DNA of 64,000 nucleotides from Salvelinus alpinus (lineage: Eukaryota > Chordata > Actinopteri > Salmoniformes > Salmonidae), in assembly GCF_045679555.1 (NCBI RefSeq), contig NC_092098.1, forward strand, positions 14,398,538 through 14,462,537, written 5' to 3'. Shown piece after piece: positions 53,740 to 64,000 of this stretch; positions within the stretch are counted from its first letter, which is position 1, and the number at the start of each line of letters is the position of its first letter. The position numbers were made by a program, and so were the translations under genes. The notes below the pieces were generated by a model. It searched no databases, was not told where the DNA came from, and saw only the letters and a program-made list of their open reading frames with translations.

Positions 53740-54130
53740 ACAGAACTGTATCTACAGATTGTTACACCAGATAATGTGATTTACCCAAAGATTTTTGCCG
53801 ACATCTTGAATATTTTCTAAATCCAAGTCTTCTCTCTTTGATCGAGACAGGTCGGTGTCCACCCCAAAGTGCGGCAGGTCACGATGACAGAGACCTGTCT
53901 GGATCAATGAGTGAGACGACTTGAAATAGATACGATGGCGGCGCACATATTGTTGGATTACTTTATGAGAAAAAATCATTTTTATTAAAAGGAGCATTTT
54001 CTAAATTCAAACAGACCCCTTAAAACTGGACGTGGACATTTCATGAGACTCCCGTTTCCTCGAATCAAGGACGAAGACAGCATCGCTAAGGTTGGTCGAA
54101 AATTCTCTGTGCCAAACAGTACCTATCTTG
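53740..54130 (+). repeat. Unnamed dispersed repeat, copy A
   Basis: Shares ACACCAGATAATGTGAT, AAAGGAGCATTTTCTAAATT and AAGGTTGGTCGAAAATTCTC with copy B (57456-57725) and, reversed, with copy C (41880-42190). It carries an extra segment with inverted words CTCTTTGATCGAGACAGGT and GACCTGTCTGGATCAATGAG (53840-53915), which is absent from B. Confidence 0.7.
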
Positions 54131-54370
54131 TAACTCCCGGTAATGGATACCAAACATCTTTGTTACACCAGATATGTGATTTAACCAATCTGTAGCTAGG
54201 TGAACTGGTGATCAGCAGATGGGAGAGGTGGTCATGATGAAATTGCCAATCCAAAGAAACATACAGTAATATCAGGGAATACTTGTAAAGCTGTGGGAGG
54301 CATGTTGTCATGATCAAACTGCTATTCAGCTGAGTCATCTGCTTGAAATCCAGCATAATGTTTTTACATA

Positions 54371-54687
54371 CAGTTGAAGTTTACATACACCTTAGCCAAA
54401 TACATTTAAACTCAGTTTCACAATTCCTTACATTTAATCCTAGTAAATATTCCCTGTCTTAGGTCAGTTAGGATCACCACTTTAAGAATGTGAAATGTCA
54501 GAATAATAGTAGAGAGAATTATTTATTTCAGCTTTTATTTCATCACATTCCCAGTGGGTCAGAAGTTTACATACACTCAATTAGTATTTGGTAGCATTGC
54601 CTTTACATTGTTTGTCTTGAGTCAAACGTTTCAAGTAGCCTTCCACAAGCTCCCCACAGTAACTTGGGTGAATTTTGGCCCATTCCA
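54371..54687 (-). mobile_element. Sleeping Beauty-type Tc1 fragment
   Basis: CAGTTGAAG followed by TTTACATACACCTTAGCC, then GTGGGTCAGAAGTTTACAT. This is the same end as the element at 7388, cut off at CCCATTCC. Only the terminal repeat and a little of the transposase 3' end remain. Confidence 0.9.
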
Positions 54688-55547
54688 AAGGGCTAGACCA
54701 TTTGTTGGGTGGGCTGGTTGAAATTGACACTTTTTTTAAATATAAAAATGTAACATTGAAAAATTTGACCTGGCTGGCAGCATATGGGCCTGTTTCTCTG
54801 TTATACTATTGTTATCTATAATGAGCCTTCGGCTGATCACTGGGCAATGGCCGGCCCCCTACCAAGATAGCCCAGTTTTCTGACTCCTATTTAAAGTCTA
54901 ACGCGACATCAGCAAAGAGACCTGCCCCGACTCTGTCAGTTAGACAGCCAAGATCATGGATGGTAAAAAATGGAAAGGGTGCCTATAAAACTTAGAATGA
55001 GCACATTCGACATTGTCACCTCACTCAAACGTCCTATTTTTTAGATGGGTAAAACCATGATTTGGTCAAACAGTAAAGAGCATTATCCTCATGCTAGAGG
55101 TGACACAAAATGATGTGTAATGAAAGTGTCTGCCCTGCCCTTGTGCCCTCTCTAGGGCCTGCTACTGTGATGAGCAAGCCACTCTCCTCTCCCCCATGTG
55201 CTCAAGAGAGAACTGCATTCTGATCGTATAACATTTCAAAATGCAATTGCGGGAAAGAGACCGATTTGGAAGCTTCGTCCCCGTCGAAGAGAGGTTCTCA
55301 GCTTTCAAGTCTCAATATTCAGCTCAATGGCAACTATTTAACAACCAAGATATTTGATATGGCTTTGAGATATGGAAAGTGTGCATGTGAATGTGCACCG
55401 GCCATTGAGGGCACAAGACTATTAGGGTACTACCCATGAGACCTAAAAGTTTATTTTATTTTTAGGGACATTCAATTTACTGTTGGGTATTATATTTAGT
55501 AAAATATAGCAACTATAATTAATTGTCAACGCAAAATTCATGACAAG
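54688..55547. other. Spacer
   Basis: No gene or recognisable repeat. Confidence 0.4.
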
Positions 55548-56100
55548 CACTGGATCAGTGGTACTAAAGTACTACAAATCATTTAAAGTACTACTTTAGG
55601 AATGTAGTGAAGTAAAAGTTGTCAAATATAAATAGTACAGTACAGATACTAAAGAAAATGTACTTTTTACTCCATACGTTTACCCTGACACCCAAAGTAC
55701 TCGTTATATTTTGAATGCTTAGCAGGACAGAAAATTGTCAAATTCACATACTTATCAAGAGAACATCCCTTGTCATCCCTACTGCCTCTGATCTGGCAGA
55801 GTCACTAAACACAAATGCTTTGTTTGTAAATGAAGTCTGAGAGTTGTAGTGTGACCCTGGCTATCCTTAAATAAAATAAAAACAATAACATTGTGAAGTC
55901 TGGTTTCCTTAATATAAGGATTTTTTTTAATTATTTGTACTTTTAATACTTAACTACATTTACTTTTGATACTTAAGTCTATTTAAAACCAAATACTTTT
56001 ACTCAAGTAGTATTTTACTGGGTGACTTTCACTTGAGTCATTTTCTATTAAGGCATCTTTACTTTTACTCAAGTATGAGAATGCAGTACTTTAGGTTTTA
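55548..56100 (+). repeat. Dispersed repeat beginning CAGTGGT, copy 2
   Basis: A longer copy of the 28038 repeat, including the second half (CTCAAGTAGTATTTTACTGG, GTCATTTTCTATTAAGG, TTTACTTTTACTCAAGTATG). The ends show weak inversion (AAAGTACTAC near the left, CTCAAGTA near the right). Confidence 0.8.
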
Positions 56101-57027
56101 CATGAAAATATCTTGAATCATGCAATTCCTGCGTTAGATGAAACAACTTTATTGAATACCTCAGTCTATTTATCATACTTCTTAATAAAGCACCATAAAA
56201 TACTTTATAAGATGATTGTAAAAGTTAGTGGCACCAGGAGAAAATGTTAGTCTGGAGCTCTGTAACAGTAATGAACACTAAGGGTAGGTGTGGATTCAGG
56301 GGAACACGTTTGACTGGCACTAATTTGCAACACAGCCTAAGTGGTTAGCTTGACGTTTATAACGTATAAGGCTTAAGCAGACAGTTAGACAGAGAACAAG
56401 AAATAGCACAGTGTGACAGCAGAGAAGATGCAAACAAAATGGCTATAGCAGAGGAACAGTTAAAATAGTGAGTTGTATTTCCAGCCTTGTTTTGCATATT
56501 GTATTTGTTTTAAACACGAGCTGGTAAAAAAAAAAAAGGGGACCATTTCTCGCCAGTCAATGGTACTGAAATGGCTGAGAAACGCTGTACTGTACTGCAC
56601 TGCCAATGTTGTGTCAGCACTACTGCCTGTGCCTAATTAAGGTGTGTTAGGTCAGGGTGGAGATGGGGTGGTGGGATTGATTTACCAAGTATTAACATGG
56701 TAAATCAGTATATGAAGTGAATGTGATGTTAAACAGAGCAACTTGGAGTAATCTATCATGTTGACTTGTGTCAAAGTATCTCCTTTTCCCTGCTGTAATT
56801 CTGGAAAATCTGCTACCTCAGGTAAAGTGAAAATAACCAGCAGGCTCCTCTTCTGAATGCACTACTGCAATGTTATCAGTGTAACAATACAGATCATGTA
56901 GTAGATAGTCATCCATTATACCTTTGTTTGTTCGGTTTTAAAAATGCATTTTAATATATCATGACGTTAACCTGCAATTATTGACAGACAGTAGTGGTGA
57001 ACCTTATTTTGCATACAGTTCTTTCAG
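56101..57027. other. Spacer
   Basis: An A run lies near 56527-56537. No gene or named repeat. Confidence 0.4.
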
Positions 57028-57155
57028 GCAATGTGACGGGAGTATGGCAACATATTGAGGCGGTTGGTTCTGAGCTCCGAAGCCTCTTTAAGAGTGCAGT
57101 GGAGACCGCTCCAGGATCCATGGGTCCAGAACAACAGGTCAAACTACTGGTTGAG
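57028..57155 (+). pseudogene. Unidentified exon-like open stretch
   Basis: An acceptor-like TTCTTTCAG precedes 57028 and a donor-like GTCAGC follows 57155. The frame between reads GVWQHIEAVGSELRSLFKSA and then PEQQVKLLVE, which is protein-like (amphipathic helix). A second acceptor-like CTGTGCCCCAG at 57445-57455 leads in the matching phase into VPVATDCTPDNVITTLLDNI, which stops at AFFKFK. I do not recognise the protein. It could be a relic of a decayed host gene or a repeat-borne ORF. Confidence 0.3.
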
Positions 57156-57455
57156 GTCAGCAATCAGGGTCTCCAAACCTCTGTTGCTTTCTGTGTTATG
57201 GGAGGCAGATGAGTGTATGTAAAACTTTGGATGCGTTCGGCAAGGCCAAACGTTGTGGAAAGTAGATGGGAAATTGTATGTCAAACACATCCTCTGACAT
57301 ACAAAATGAGGAATCACACCAGTTCTATTTTTATCTGCAACATTCCACAGTATTTCCCTACTGAATTTAGCCCTCATCTCCCTTCTGAATGTGACCTTGA
57401 CTGACAAAAAGCCAATGTTATGATGCAACTGATTTGAATGTCTTCTGTGCCCCAG

Positions 57456-57725
57456 GTTCCTGTAGCTACAGATTGTACACCAGATAATGTGATAACCACA
57501 CTGTTGGATAACATCATGGAGCAAAATAAAAATTTAAATAAAGGAGCATTTTTTAAATTCAAATAAATCACCTGCAGCTGGACACAGATATTGTTTGATA
57601 CATGTTTGGCCGAATAAAGAACAAAGATGGTATCGTCAAGGTTGGTCAAAAATTCTGTGTTAAGCCAAATGATACCTTTCCTGTAACCCCAGGAATTGAT
57701 ACCAAAAATCTTTGATTATATCTGT
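57456..57725 (+). repeat. Unnamed dispersed repeat, copy B
   Basis: Parallels copy A with ACACCAGATAATGTGAT, AAAGGAGCATTTTTTAAATT, AAGGTTGGTCAAAAATTCTG and TTGATACCAAAAATCTTTG, but lacks the inverted-word segment. Confidence 0.65.
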
Positions 57726-58289
57726 AGCTAGTTTCCAACTGCCAGATAAGAAGCGAGTATTGAAGACCCTGTGGATGCTGCGCTCTGCAGACAACTGGTA
57801 GAGTACCAGGAAGCCTACAGCACTTCACTGCTTATCATAGGCCTGGAAAAGGGAAAGGTTGACATTTGTCATGAATCTTGCCCTGGAGGCATAACTGAGT
57901 GATTTCCTCTGTGGGCCAGCTGCAAAGCAAAAAAATTGCAATATCGTAAAAATGTATGAAAACAAAAAGGTGCGTAATTTAAGGTTAGGCATTAGGGTTA
58001 GAAGTCTGGCTAAGGTTAGGTTTTAAATCTGATTTTATGGCAGTGCCAGCTAGTAACCACTCTGCAGTTCTGCCTCCAGGGAAAGATTCAAGACAATAAA
58101 TGCCAACCAGCAGGAAATGAGGCAATGTTTCTGTAGAACACAATCTCACGTCACTTAAACCACACTGACATGAGATCTACAGAGCTACCACTGATGTTCT
58201 CTGTTCTTAGAGATAAATGGGTATTATGATATGGACATTGAGCATATTTGCATTCGCTTTGGTATTATTTTCTTGATGCCTAGTTTATT

Positions 58290-58445
58290 TTTTGATACTC
58301 AGTTAAGAGCGTTGGGCCAGTAACTGAAAGGTTGCTGGTACAAAACCCTGAGCAGACTAGGTGACAAATCTTTCAATGTGCCCTTGAGCAAGGCACTTAA
58401 CACTAATTGCTCTGGATAAGAGCATATGGAAAATGTAAAATGAAA
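58290..58445 (+). repeat. tRNA-derived SINE, degraded
   Basis: AACTGAAAGGTTGCTGGTAC (B-box-like), GTGCCCTTGAGCAAGGCAC and TTGCTCTGGATAAGAGCATA in order; the head is incomplete. Confidence 0.8.
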
Positions 58446-58639
58446 GCATTGTCCTCATGTTCCTCTGATGAGGCTGTATTCTGTTTGCTGCCCTCTACTG
58501 GACTTTCTGAACTATTTTATACTCCCACGACTGAGGAATCCATCTCCATGCCATAAATTGTTATGATGAAATTGAAGTTTTTCACAAATAGAGAAATTAT
58601 ATTTAGGTCTTGCCGGATTATCATTTTACTTAACCCAGA

Positions 58640-58915
58640 TAGGGGATGATATGCTTGGGTTTATTCTCAAACAAAACTCTTTCAAATGATGATAATACAT
58701 TACCATACTTTCATCCATTTTGGTCGCTTCAATTTAGTAACTATAACATTGAGATTCTTACAAAGGTATCTGCTTTTCATAGACAAGGGATCTTAGCGTG
58801 GTCATTAAGGACATTTTGTATAGAAACAAATCTTTGTTTTTTAAGAACTGGTTTGAAAGTCATATCCTACAGGTAAGTCAACTTATTAAATGTAGAAGGG
58901 TTGTTACGCAATTAT
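58640..58915 (+). pseudogene. L1-type LINE ORF2 fragment
   Basis: Across two frames it reads LPYFHPFWSLQFSNYN and then VIKDILYRNKSLFFKNWFES, resembling the C-terminal third of fish L1 ORF2. Frameshifted and truncated at both ends. Confidence 0.6.
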
Positions 58916-59139
58916 GTTATTATTTTTTAATCGCTTTACAATCTGTTACACCTAGAAAGTTTGTCATAGTCTGATGCTTTTCCATCTGAAACTCTCATGC
59001 TGTTTATAGATGTAACCAAACCTCACCTTCTTGAGAGGTCAGATGTCTCAGAATGATCCATAAGTATTACCCTGCGAATCATTACCTGAAGAAACAAAAA
59101 AAATACATTAACATTAACTGTACCTCTTGTGATGAGCAT

Positions 59140-60590
59140 CCAGAAACAGTTTTGCTGTAATGAACACGAGGAGAGACAGAGCTGGTTTCAAGCACAGGGC
59201 ACAGGAGGAGACAGGTAGCTGGGTCCAGGCAGAAGGATGGTCATACACAGGGGGTCCAAAAGGGCAACAGTACAGGTAGGGAAAACGTAGTCCGGGAGAT
59301 CAGGCAATAGGTAGATATCAGGAAATCAAATAGGCTAAAGTACAGGCAGGGAATAGGCAAAAGCTGTGATTAGTGAGGCAAAAACTTACACGGGAGGAGT
59401 AAATCACGGGAAAAACAGAGGTCCGAAAGACATGTCACAAAACAAACAATATCTCAGTGATGGGGTGCAAAGGACTGAACTAAATAGTGTGTGATAATGA
59501 CATACAGGCGTGTGAAAAGGTTATTAGAATTCAGGTGATTGGGATCTGGAGAGTGAGCTGCATTCAGGGGATCTAGGTGTTTGAGGGTGTGAGTTGGAAG
59601 CAGAGGTTACTGTACCCCCCCTCCACGCGCGGCTCTTGATGGCCTAGGAAGCTGAGCAGGGGGCCTCCCCCGGGGACGTGGAGCTGGGCGGTCAGGACGG
59701 TTACGGTGGAAAGCCAGGATCATGGCTGGGTCGAGGATGTCCTCGGCGGGGACCCAGGACCGTTCTTCGGGCCCGTACCCCTCCCAATCCACCAGGTAGT
59801 GGATGCAACCACCCAGGCGCTTGGAGTCAAGGAGGGCTTGGATGGAATAAGCCGGTGCACCGCCGACGTCAAACGAAGGGGGTGCGCCGTGGTGCGCCAC
59901 AGGAGGATGGAGCGGGCTGTACCTCACAGGCTTGAGAAGGGACACATGGAAGGATGAGGAGATCTGGTAAATGCAGTGCAACTGGAGACAGTAGGTGACA
60001 GGATTGATGGTGTTTTATTTTGAAGGGACCAATGAACAGGGGACTGAACTTTTTGCAGGGGTCACGAAGCCGGATGTCCCGTGTAGAGAGCCACACACAT
60101 GGCCCACGGTGGAAGAGTGGAGTAGGTTGGCGATGCTGGTCAGCAAACCGTTTCTGGAAGAGGGAAGCTTGATGGAGGTGCCGATGTGCGGTCTCCCAAA
60201 CCTGCTTGCTCCGTCGAAACTACTCCGCGACGGGCAGGCACAGTTCCATGCTCTGTGGTATCCGAGGACGCACTGAAAAGGAGTGAGAAATGCACTAGGG
60301 ACTTCTGTGCGTATTCAGCCCAGGCTAGATAGCGACTCCACTCATGTGGTTGGTGGGTGCAGTGTTGGTGAGGTACTTCCCTATTTCCTGATTCAGGTGT
60401 TCCGTCTGCCCGTTGGTTTGGGGATGGTATCCGGAGGATAGGCTGATGGAAATCCCCAGTCGGTCGCAGAAGGCTCGCCACACCCTGGAGACGAACTGTG
60501 GTCCCCGATCCGAAACAATGTCTTCCGGGATCCCATACAGACGAAACATCTGTTGGAACATACACTCGGCCATTTCCATGGCATTAGGTA
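59140..60590 (-). mobile_element. Ty3/gypsy chromovirus retrotransposon, 3' portion
   Basis: In minus-strand order: integrase core fragment (to about 60325), integrase C-terminal region (60096-59869), chromodomain (59981-59607), then a G-rich tract (GGAGGGGGGGTAC near 59613-59625) that could be the polypurine tract, followed by LTR-like sequence to about 59140. Gag, protease, RT and the upstream integrase are missing. The high-coordinate end is cut by a Tc1 end at 60591. Confidence 0.85.
59607..60590 (-). pseudogene. Chromovirus integrase and chromodomain relic
   Basis: The integrase core shows [13 protein letters not shown] (second catalytic Asp), [16 protein letters not shown] (catalytic Glu) and then a broken frame. 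The chromodomain region shows [20 protein letters not shown], the shadow-like fold that targets such elements to heterochromatin. The parts lie in different frames with stops between, so no working polyprotein exists. Confidence 0.88.
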
Positions 60591-61795
<1,205 letters not shown>

Positions 61796-62212
61796 CACTG
61801 CTCAAAAAAATAAAGGGAACACTTAAACAACACAATGTAACTCCAAGTCAATCACACTTCTTTGAAATCAAACTGTCCACTTAGGAAGCAACACTGATTG
61901 ACAATACATTTCACATGCTGTTGTGCAAATGGAATAGACCAAAAGGTGGAAATTATAGGCAATTAGCAAGACACCCTCAATAAAGGAGTGGTTCTGCAGG
62001 TGGTGACCACAGACCACTGCTCAGTTCCTGGCTTCCTGGCTGATGTTTTGGTCACTTTTGAATGCTGGCGGTGCTTTCACTCTAGTGGTAGCATGAGACG
62101 GAGTCTACAACCCACACAAGTGGCTCAGGTAGTGCAGCTCATCCAGGATGGCACATCAATGGGAGCTGTGGCAAGAAGGTTTGCTGTGTCTGTCAGCGTA
62201 GTGTCCAGAGCT
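61796..62212 (+). mobile_element. Tc1-family fragment with CACTGCTCAAAAAAATAAAG end
   Basis: A distinct Tc1 terminal sequence preceded by TA, followed by the transposase start [20 protein letters not shown] and then [17 protein letters not shown] (helix-turn-helix; ATG at about 62093). It breaks off near 62212; the rest of the element is missing. Confidence 0.85.
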
Positions 62213-62319
62213 TGACCTGTACTCAGATGAATAGCCTTAAATAATAGCCTCGTCAAAACACCATTTATTTGAGCTATTATAGCTTTCCTACCTTCATCCT
62301 CCCTCCACAGCTTGAGTAC

Positions 62320-64000
62320 TTCAATTTTTTATTTTAATTTATTATTATTTTTAATTGAATATCCGAAACATACAATATACTTCCAGTGAAGCCGCTCAAC
62401 AACTACATCACACCAGTCATCCAACAGACTCCCATTCAGAGCAACACACAGAAGCATCCAGGGTCAATGCCCTGCTCAAGGGCACATTGACAGATCTCCC
62501 ACCAGGCCAAAAAACGTGAACCCGAACCCTCCAAGATCCCCCCACATTTCCCCAATAGCTGTCCCTCAACCATTTGAGACCCCTCCCACAGTCCCCAGAA
62601 GAGGAAAAATTAAAAATACAATTAACTTCATTCCCCACCCCCAAGAACCCCCCCCCCCCCCCCCCCCCAATGCACCAACAACCAAGAGAATGAACTAAAG
62701 AAAAAGCAAAAGACAGAAGAAAACAGCAAACAACAATGCAAAAATGTTTTGATATATTTAAACAAAGGATATCGAGGACAACTAAAATCATAACAGTAAT
62801 GCCAACTGTATATGTTTGTGTGCATGTCTGGCACTATTACATGTATGTGTGTGTTCTTGTATAAGTTTATTTGAATGAGAGTGTGTGTATATGCATGTGT
62901 ACAAACACCTGCACGGCATCGGCATCAGCCTCAGGCAAACCATCATTAGCTGTAAAAACACTGCCCCTCAGTGTCATTCAAACGTATTGTTCGTTATGTT
63001 TTATATAGACTTTATTTTTTACTTTTATCTTTGACCATCATTCTATCTCCCGCAGAGCAACTCCACTCCCACTTGTCTCCAATTCCACATCCCAAACCTC
63101 GGCTTCCCTCAGCCCATCCCACCTATCTCTGCTGGCCACCCTCTTCGGATTTCTACGCAACATATATCTTTCAACCATGCCATGATGTTTAATGTACAAT
63201 TTCAATCTATCTAATCGAATAGAATCCACAGATTGCGAGTTGAAGATAAATACTTTTACTAAGAGTATTAGTAATTGACTGACCCGGTCTCTCCAGATCG
63301 CCTGACAGTACTATTCCTAGGGTAAATTTTAGATCAATGTTATGCACTTTCAGCCATTCCTGAACCTGAGACCAGAAACAGGCTACCTGAGGGCAATACC
63401 AAAATAAATGGTCTATTGATTCTGTATCCTCACAATAAAATCTGCAGAGCTTTGATGATTTTATGTCCCAAATATTCAACATTTTGTTGGTGGCAAGAAT
63501 TCTATATAATAATTTTAGCTGAAAAGCACAAAGTCTTAAATTTTGCGTTTTATATATCAACTCGGTACATCAAAAATCACTTCCCAACTATTTTGCAATC
63601 TGTATGGCACAGTTGTCAACATCCTGGTCCTCAAATGAAACTGGTATACTTTCCTAATTATGCTATTTTTATTCCTCTGGCTGTTTTGATCCTTTATATT
63701 GGGCAGACAGACCAGTTCCCTACCTCCTCCCGCTGCCACCTGCCTCCTCCATTTTTGGGGTAATGCTGTAATCAGTTGGTTGTACTCTTGGATTGAGCAG
63801 ACCTTCCCATACAATTCTGATAACTCCATGAAGGACATAACTCTACCATTCCAATTTACAATATCATTTAGGAACAAAATACCCCTTTCAAACATCTTTC
63901 CGATAAATACAGGTATTTTATCAACCAGCACATTTGAGTTCAGCCATAATATTTGTTGTAATATTTGTTCTATCTTTTTAGGGGGATTAACTTGTAACCA
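62320..64000 (-). mobile_element. L1-type LINE, 3' part, running off the window
   Basis: Minus-strand coding pieces at 63557-63931 and 63207-63560 belong to L1 ORF2, followed towards lower coordinates by a non-coding 3' region with a C run at 62650-62668 and CA-rich text. The 5' part lies beyond 64000. Confidence 0.8.
63207..63931 (-). pseudogene. L1 ORF2 C-terminal region (two frames)
   Basis: The distal block reads CRFYCEDTESIDHLFWYCPQ with FWSQVQEWL following, the Cys/His-containing C-terminal domain of L1 ORF2. The proximal block reads NDIVNWNGRVMSFMELSELY and YNQLITALP. The two blocks overlap by a frameshift near 63557, and a premature stop ends the first, so it is decayed. Confidence 0.8.

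Overview
The window is nuclear DNA from a salmonid fish (Salmo, Oncorhynchus or Salvelinus type). Three vertebrate genes with ordinary introns all lie on the minus strand. The sequence between and inside them is filled with repeats typical of salmonids: several Tc1/mariner families including the Sleeping Beauty type, an HpaI-type tRNA-derived SINE, L2, Rex1 and L1 LINEs, hAT elements, and the tail CTCTGGATAAGAGCGTCTGC shared by LINEs and SINEs. The gene calls rest on exon-by-exon reading. In each gene all splice phases fit and the summed coding length is a multiple of three.

Layout. (1) About 100-12480, minus: fbxw11 (beta-TrCP2), 12 coding exons, 526 aa, with a palindromic CRE just upstream of the start codon. 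One intron is GC-AG, and another carries a Tc1 element with an L2 LINE nested in it. (2) 12500-15750: repeat-poor spacer with a small mariner-type element and a LINE 3' end. (3) About 15400-19600, minus: etf1 (eRF1), 10 coding exons, 446 aa, all decoding and hydrolysis motifs present, plus a 9-residue insertion relative to the human protein. (4) 19600-32000: transposon-rich spacer. It holds a hAT element with an exact 8-bp target duplication, a Tc1 carrying a second element, another Tc1, a SINE and a fold-back element. (5) About 32000-45007, minus: trpc7 (TRPC3/6/7-type cation channel), 12 coding exons, 983 aa. Its first exon encodes a long N-terminal extension, and intron 1 holds a complete Tc1 transposon with a 340-aa open transposase. 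(6) 45000-64000: no confident host gene. It contains two MITEs, a long CA microsatellite, an 18S rRNA pseudogene split by a LINE, SINEs, a Ty3/gypsy chromovirus relic, chimeric Tc1 pieces and an L1 that runs off the end.

The three host genes do not act in one pathway: fbxw11 is an SCF ubiquitin-ligase receptor, etf1 is the translation release factor, and trpc7 is a DAG-activated cation channel. All three have human orthologues on 5q31-q35, so the order looks like conserved synteny. Which salmonid duplicate each represents cannot be told from the window.

I found no convincing new multi-gene system. The best leads are the trpc7 N-terminal exon, the eRF1 insertion, the intact transposase in trpc7 intron 1, the split 18S pseudogene, and an unnamed three-copy dispersed repeat beside a spliceable but unidentified open frame at 57-57.7 kb.
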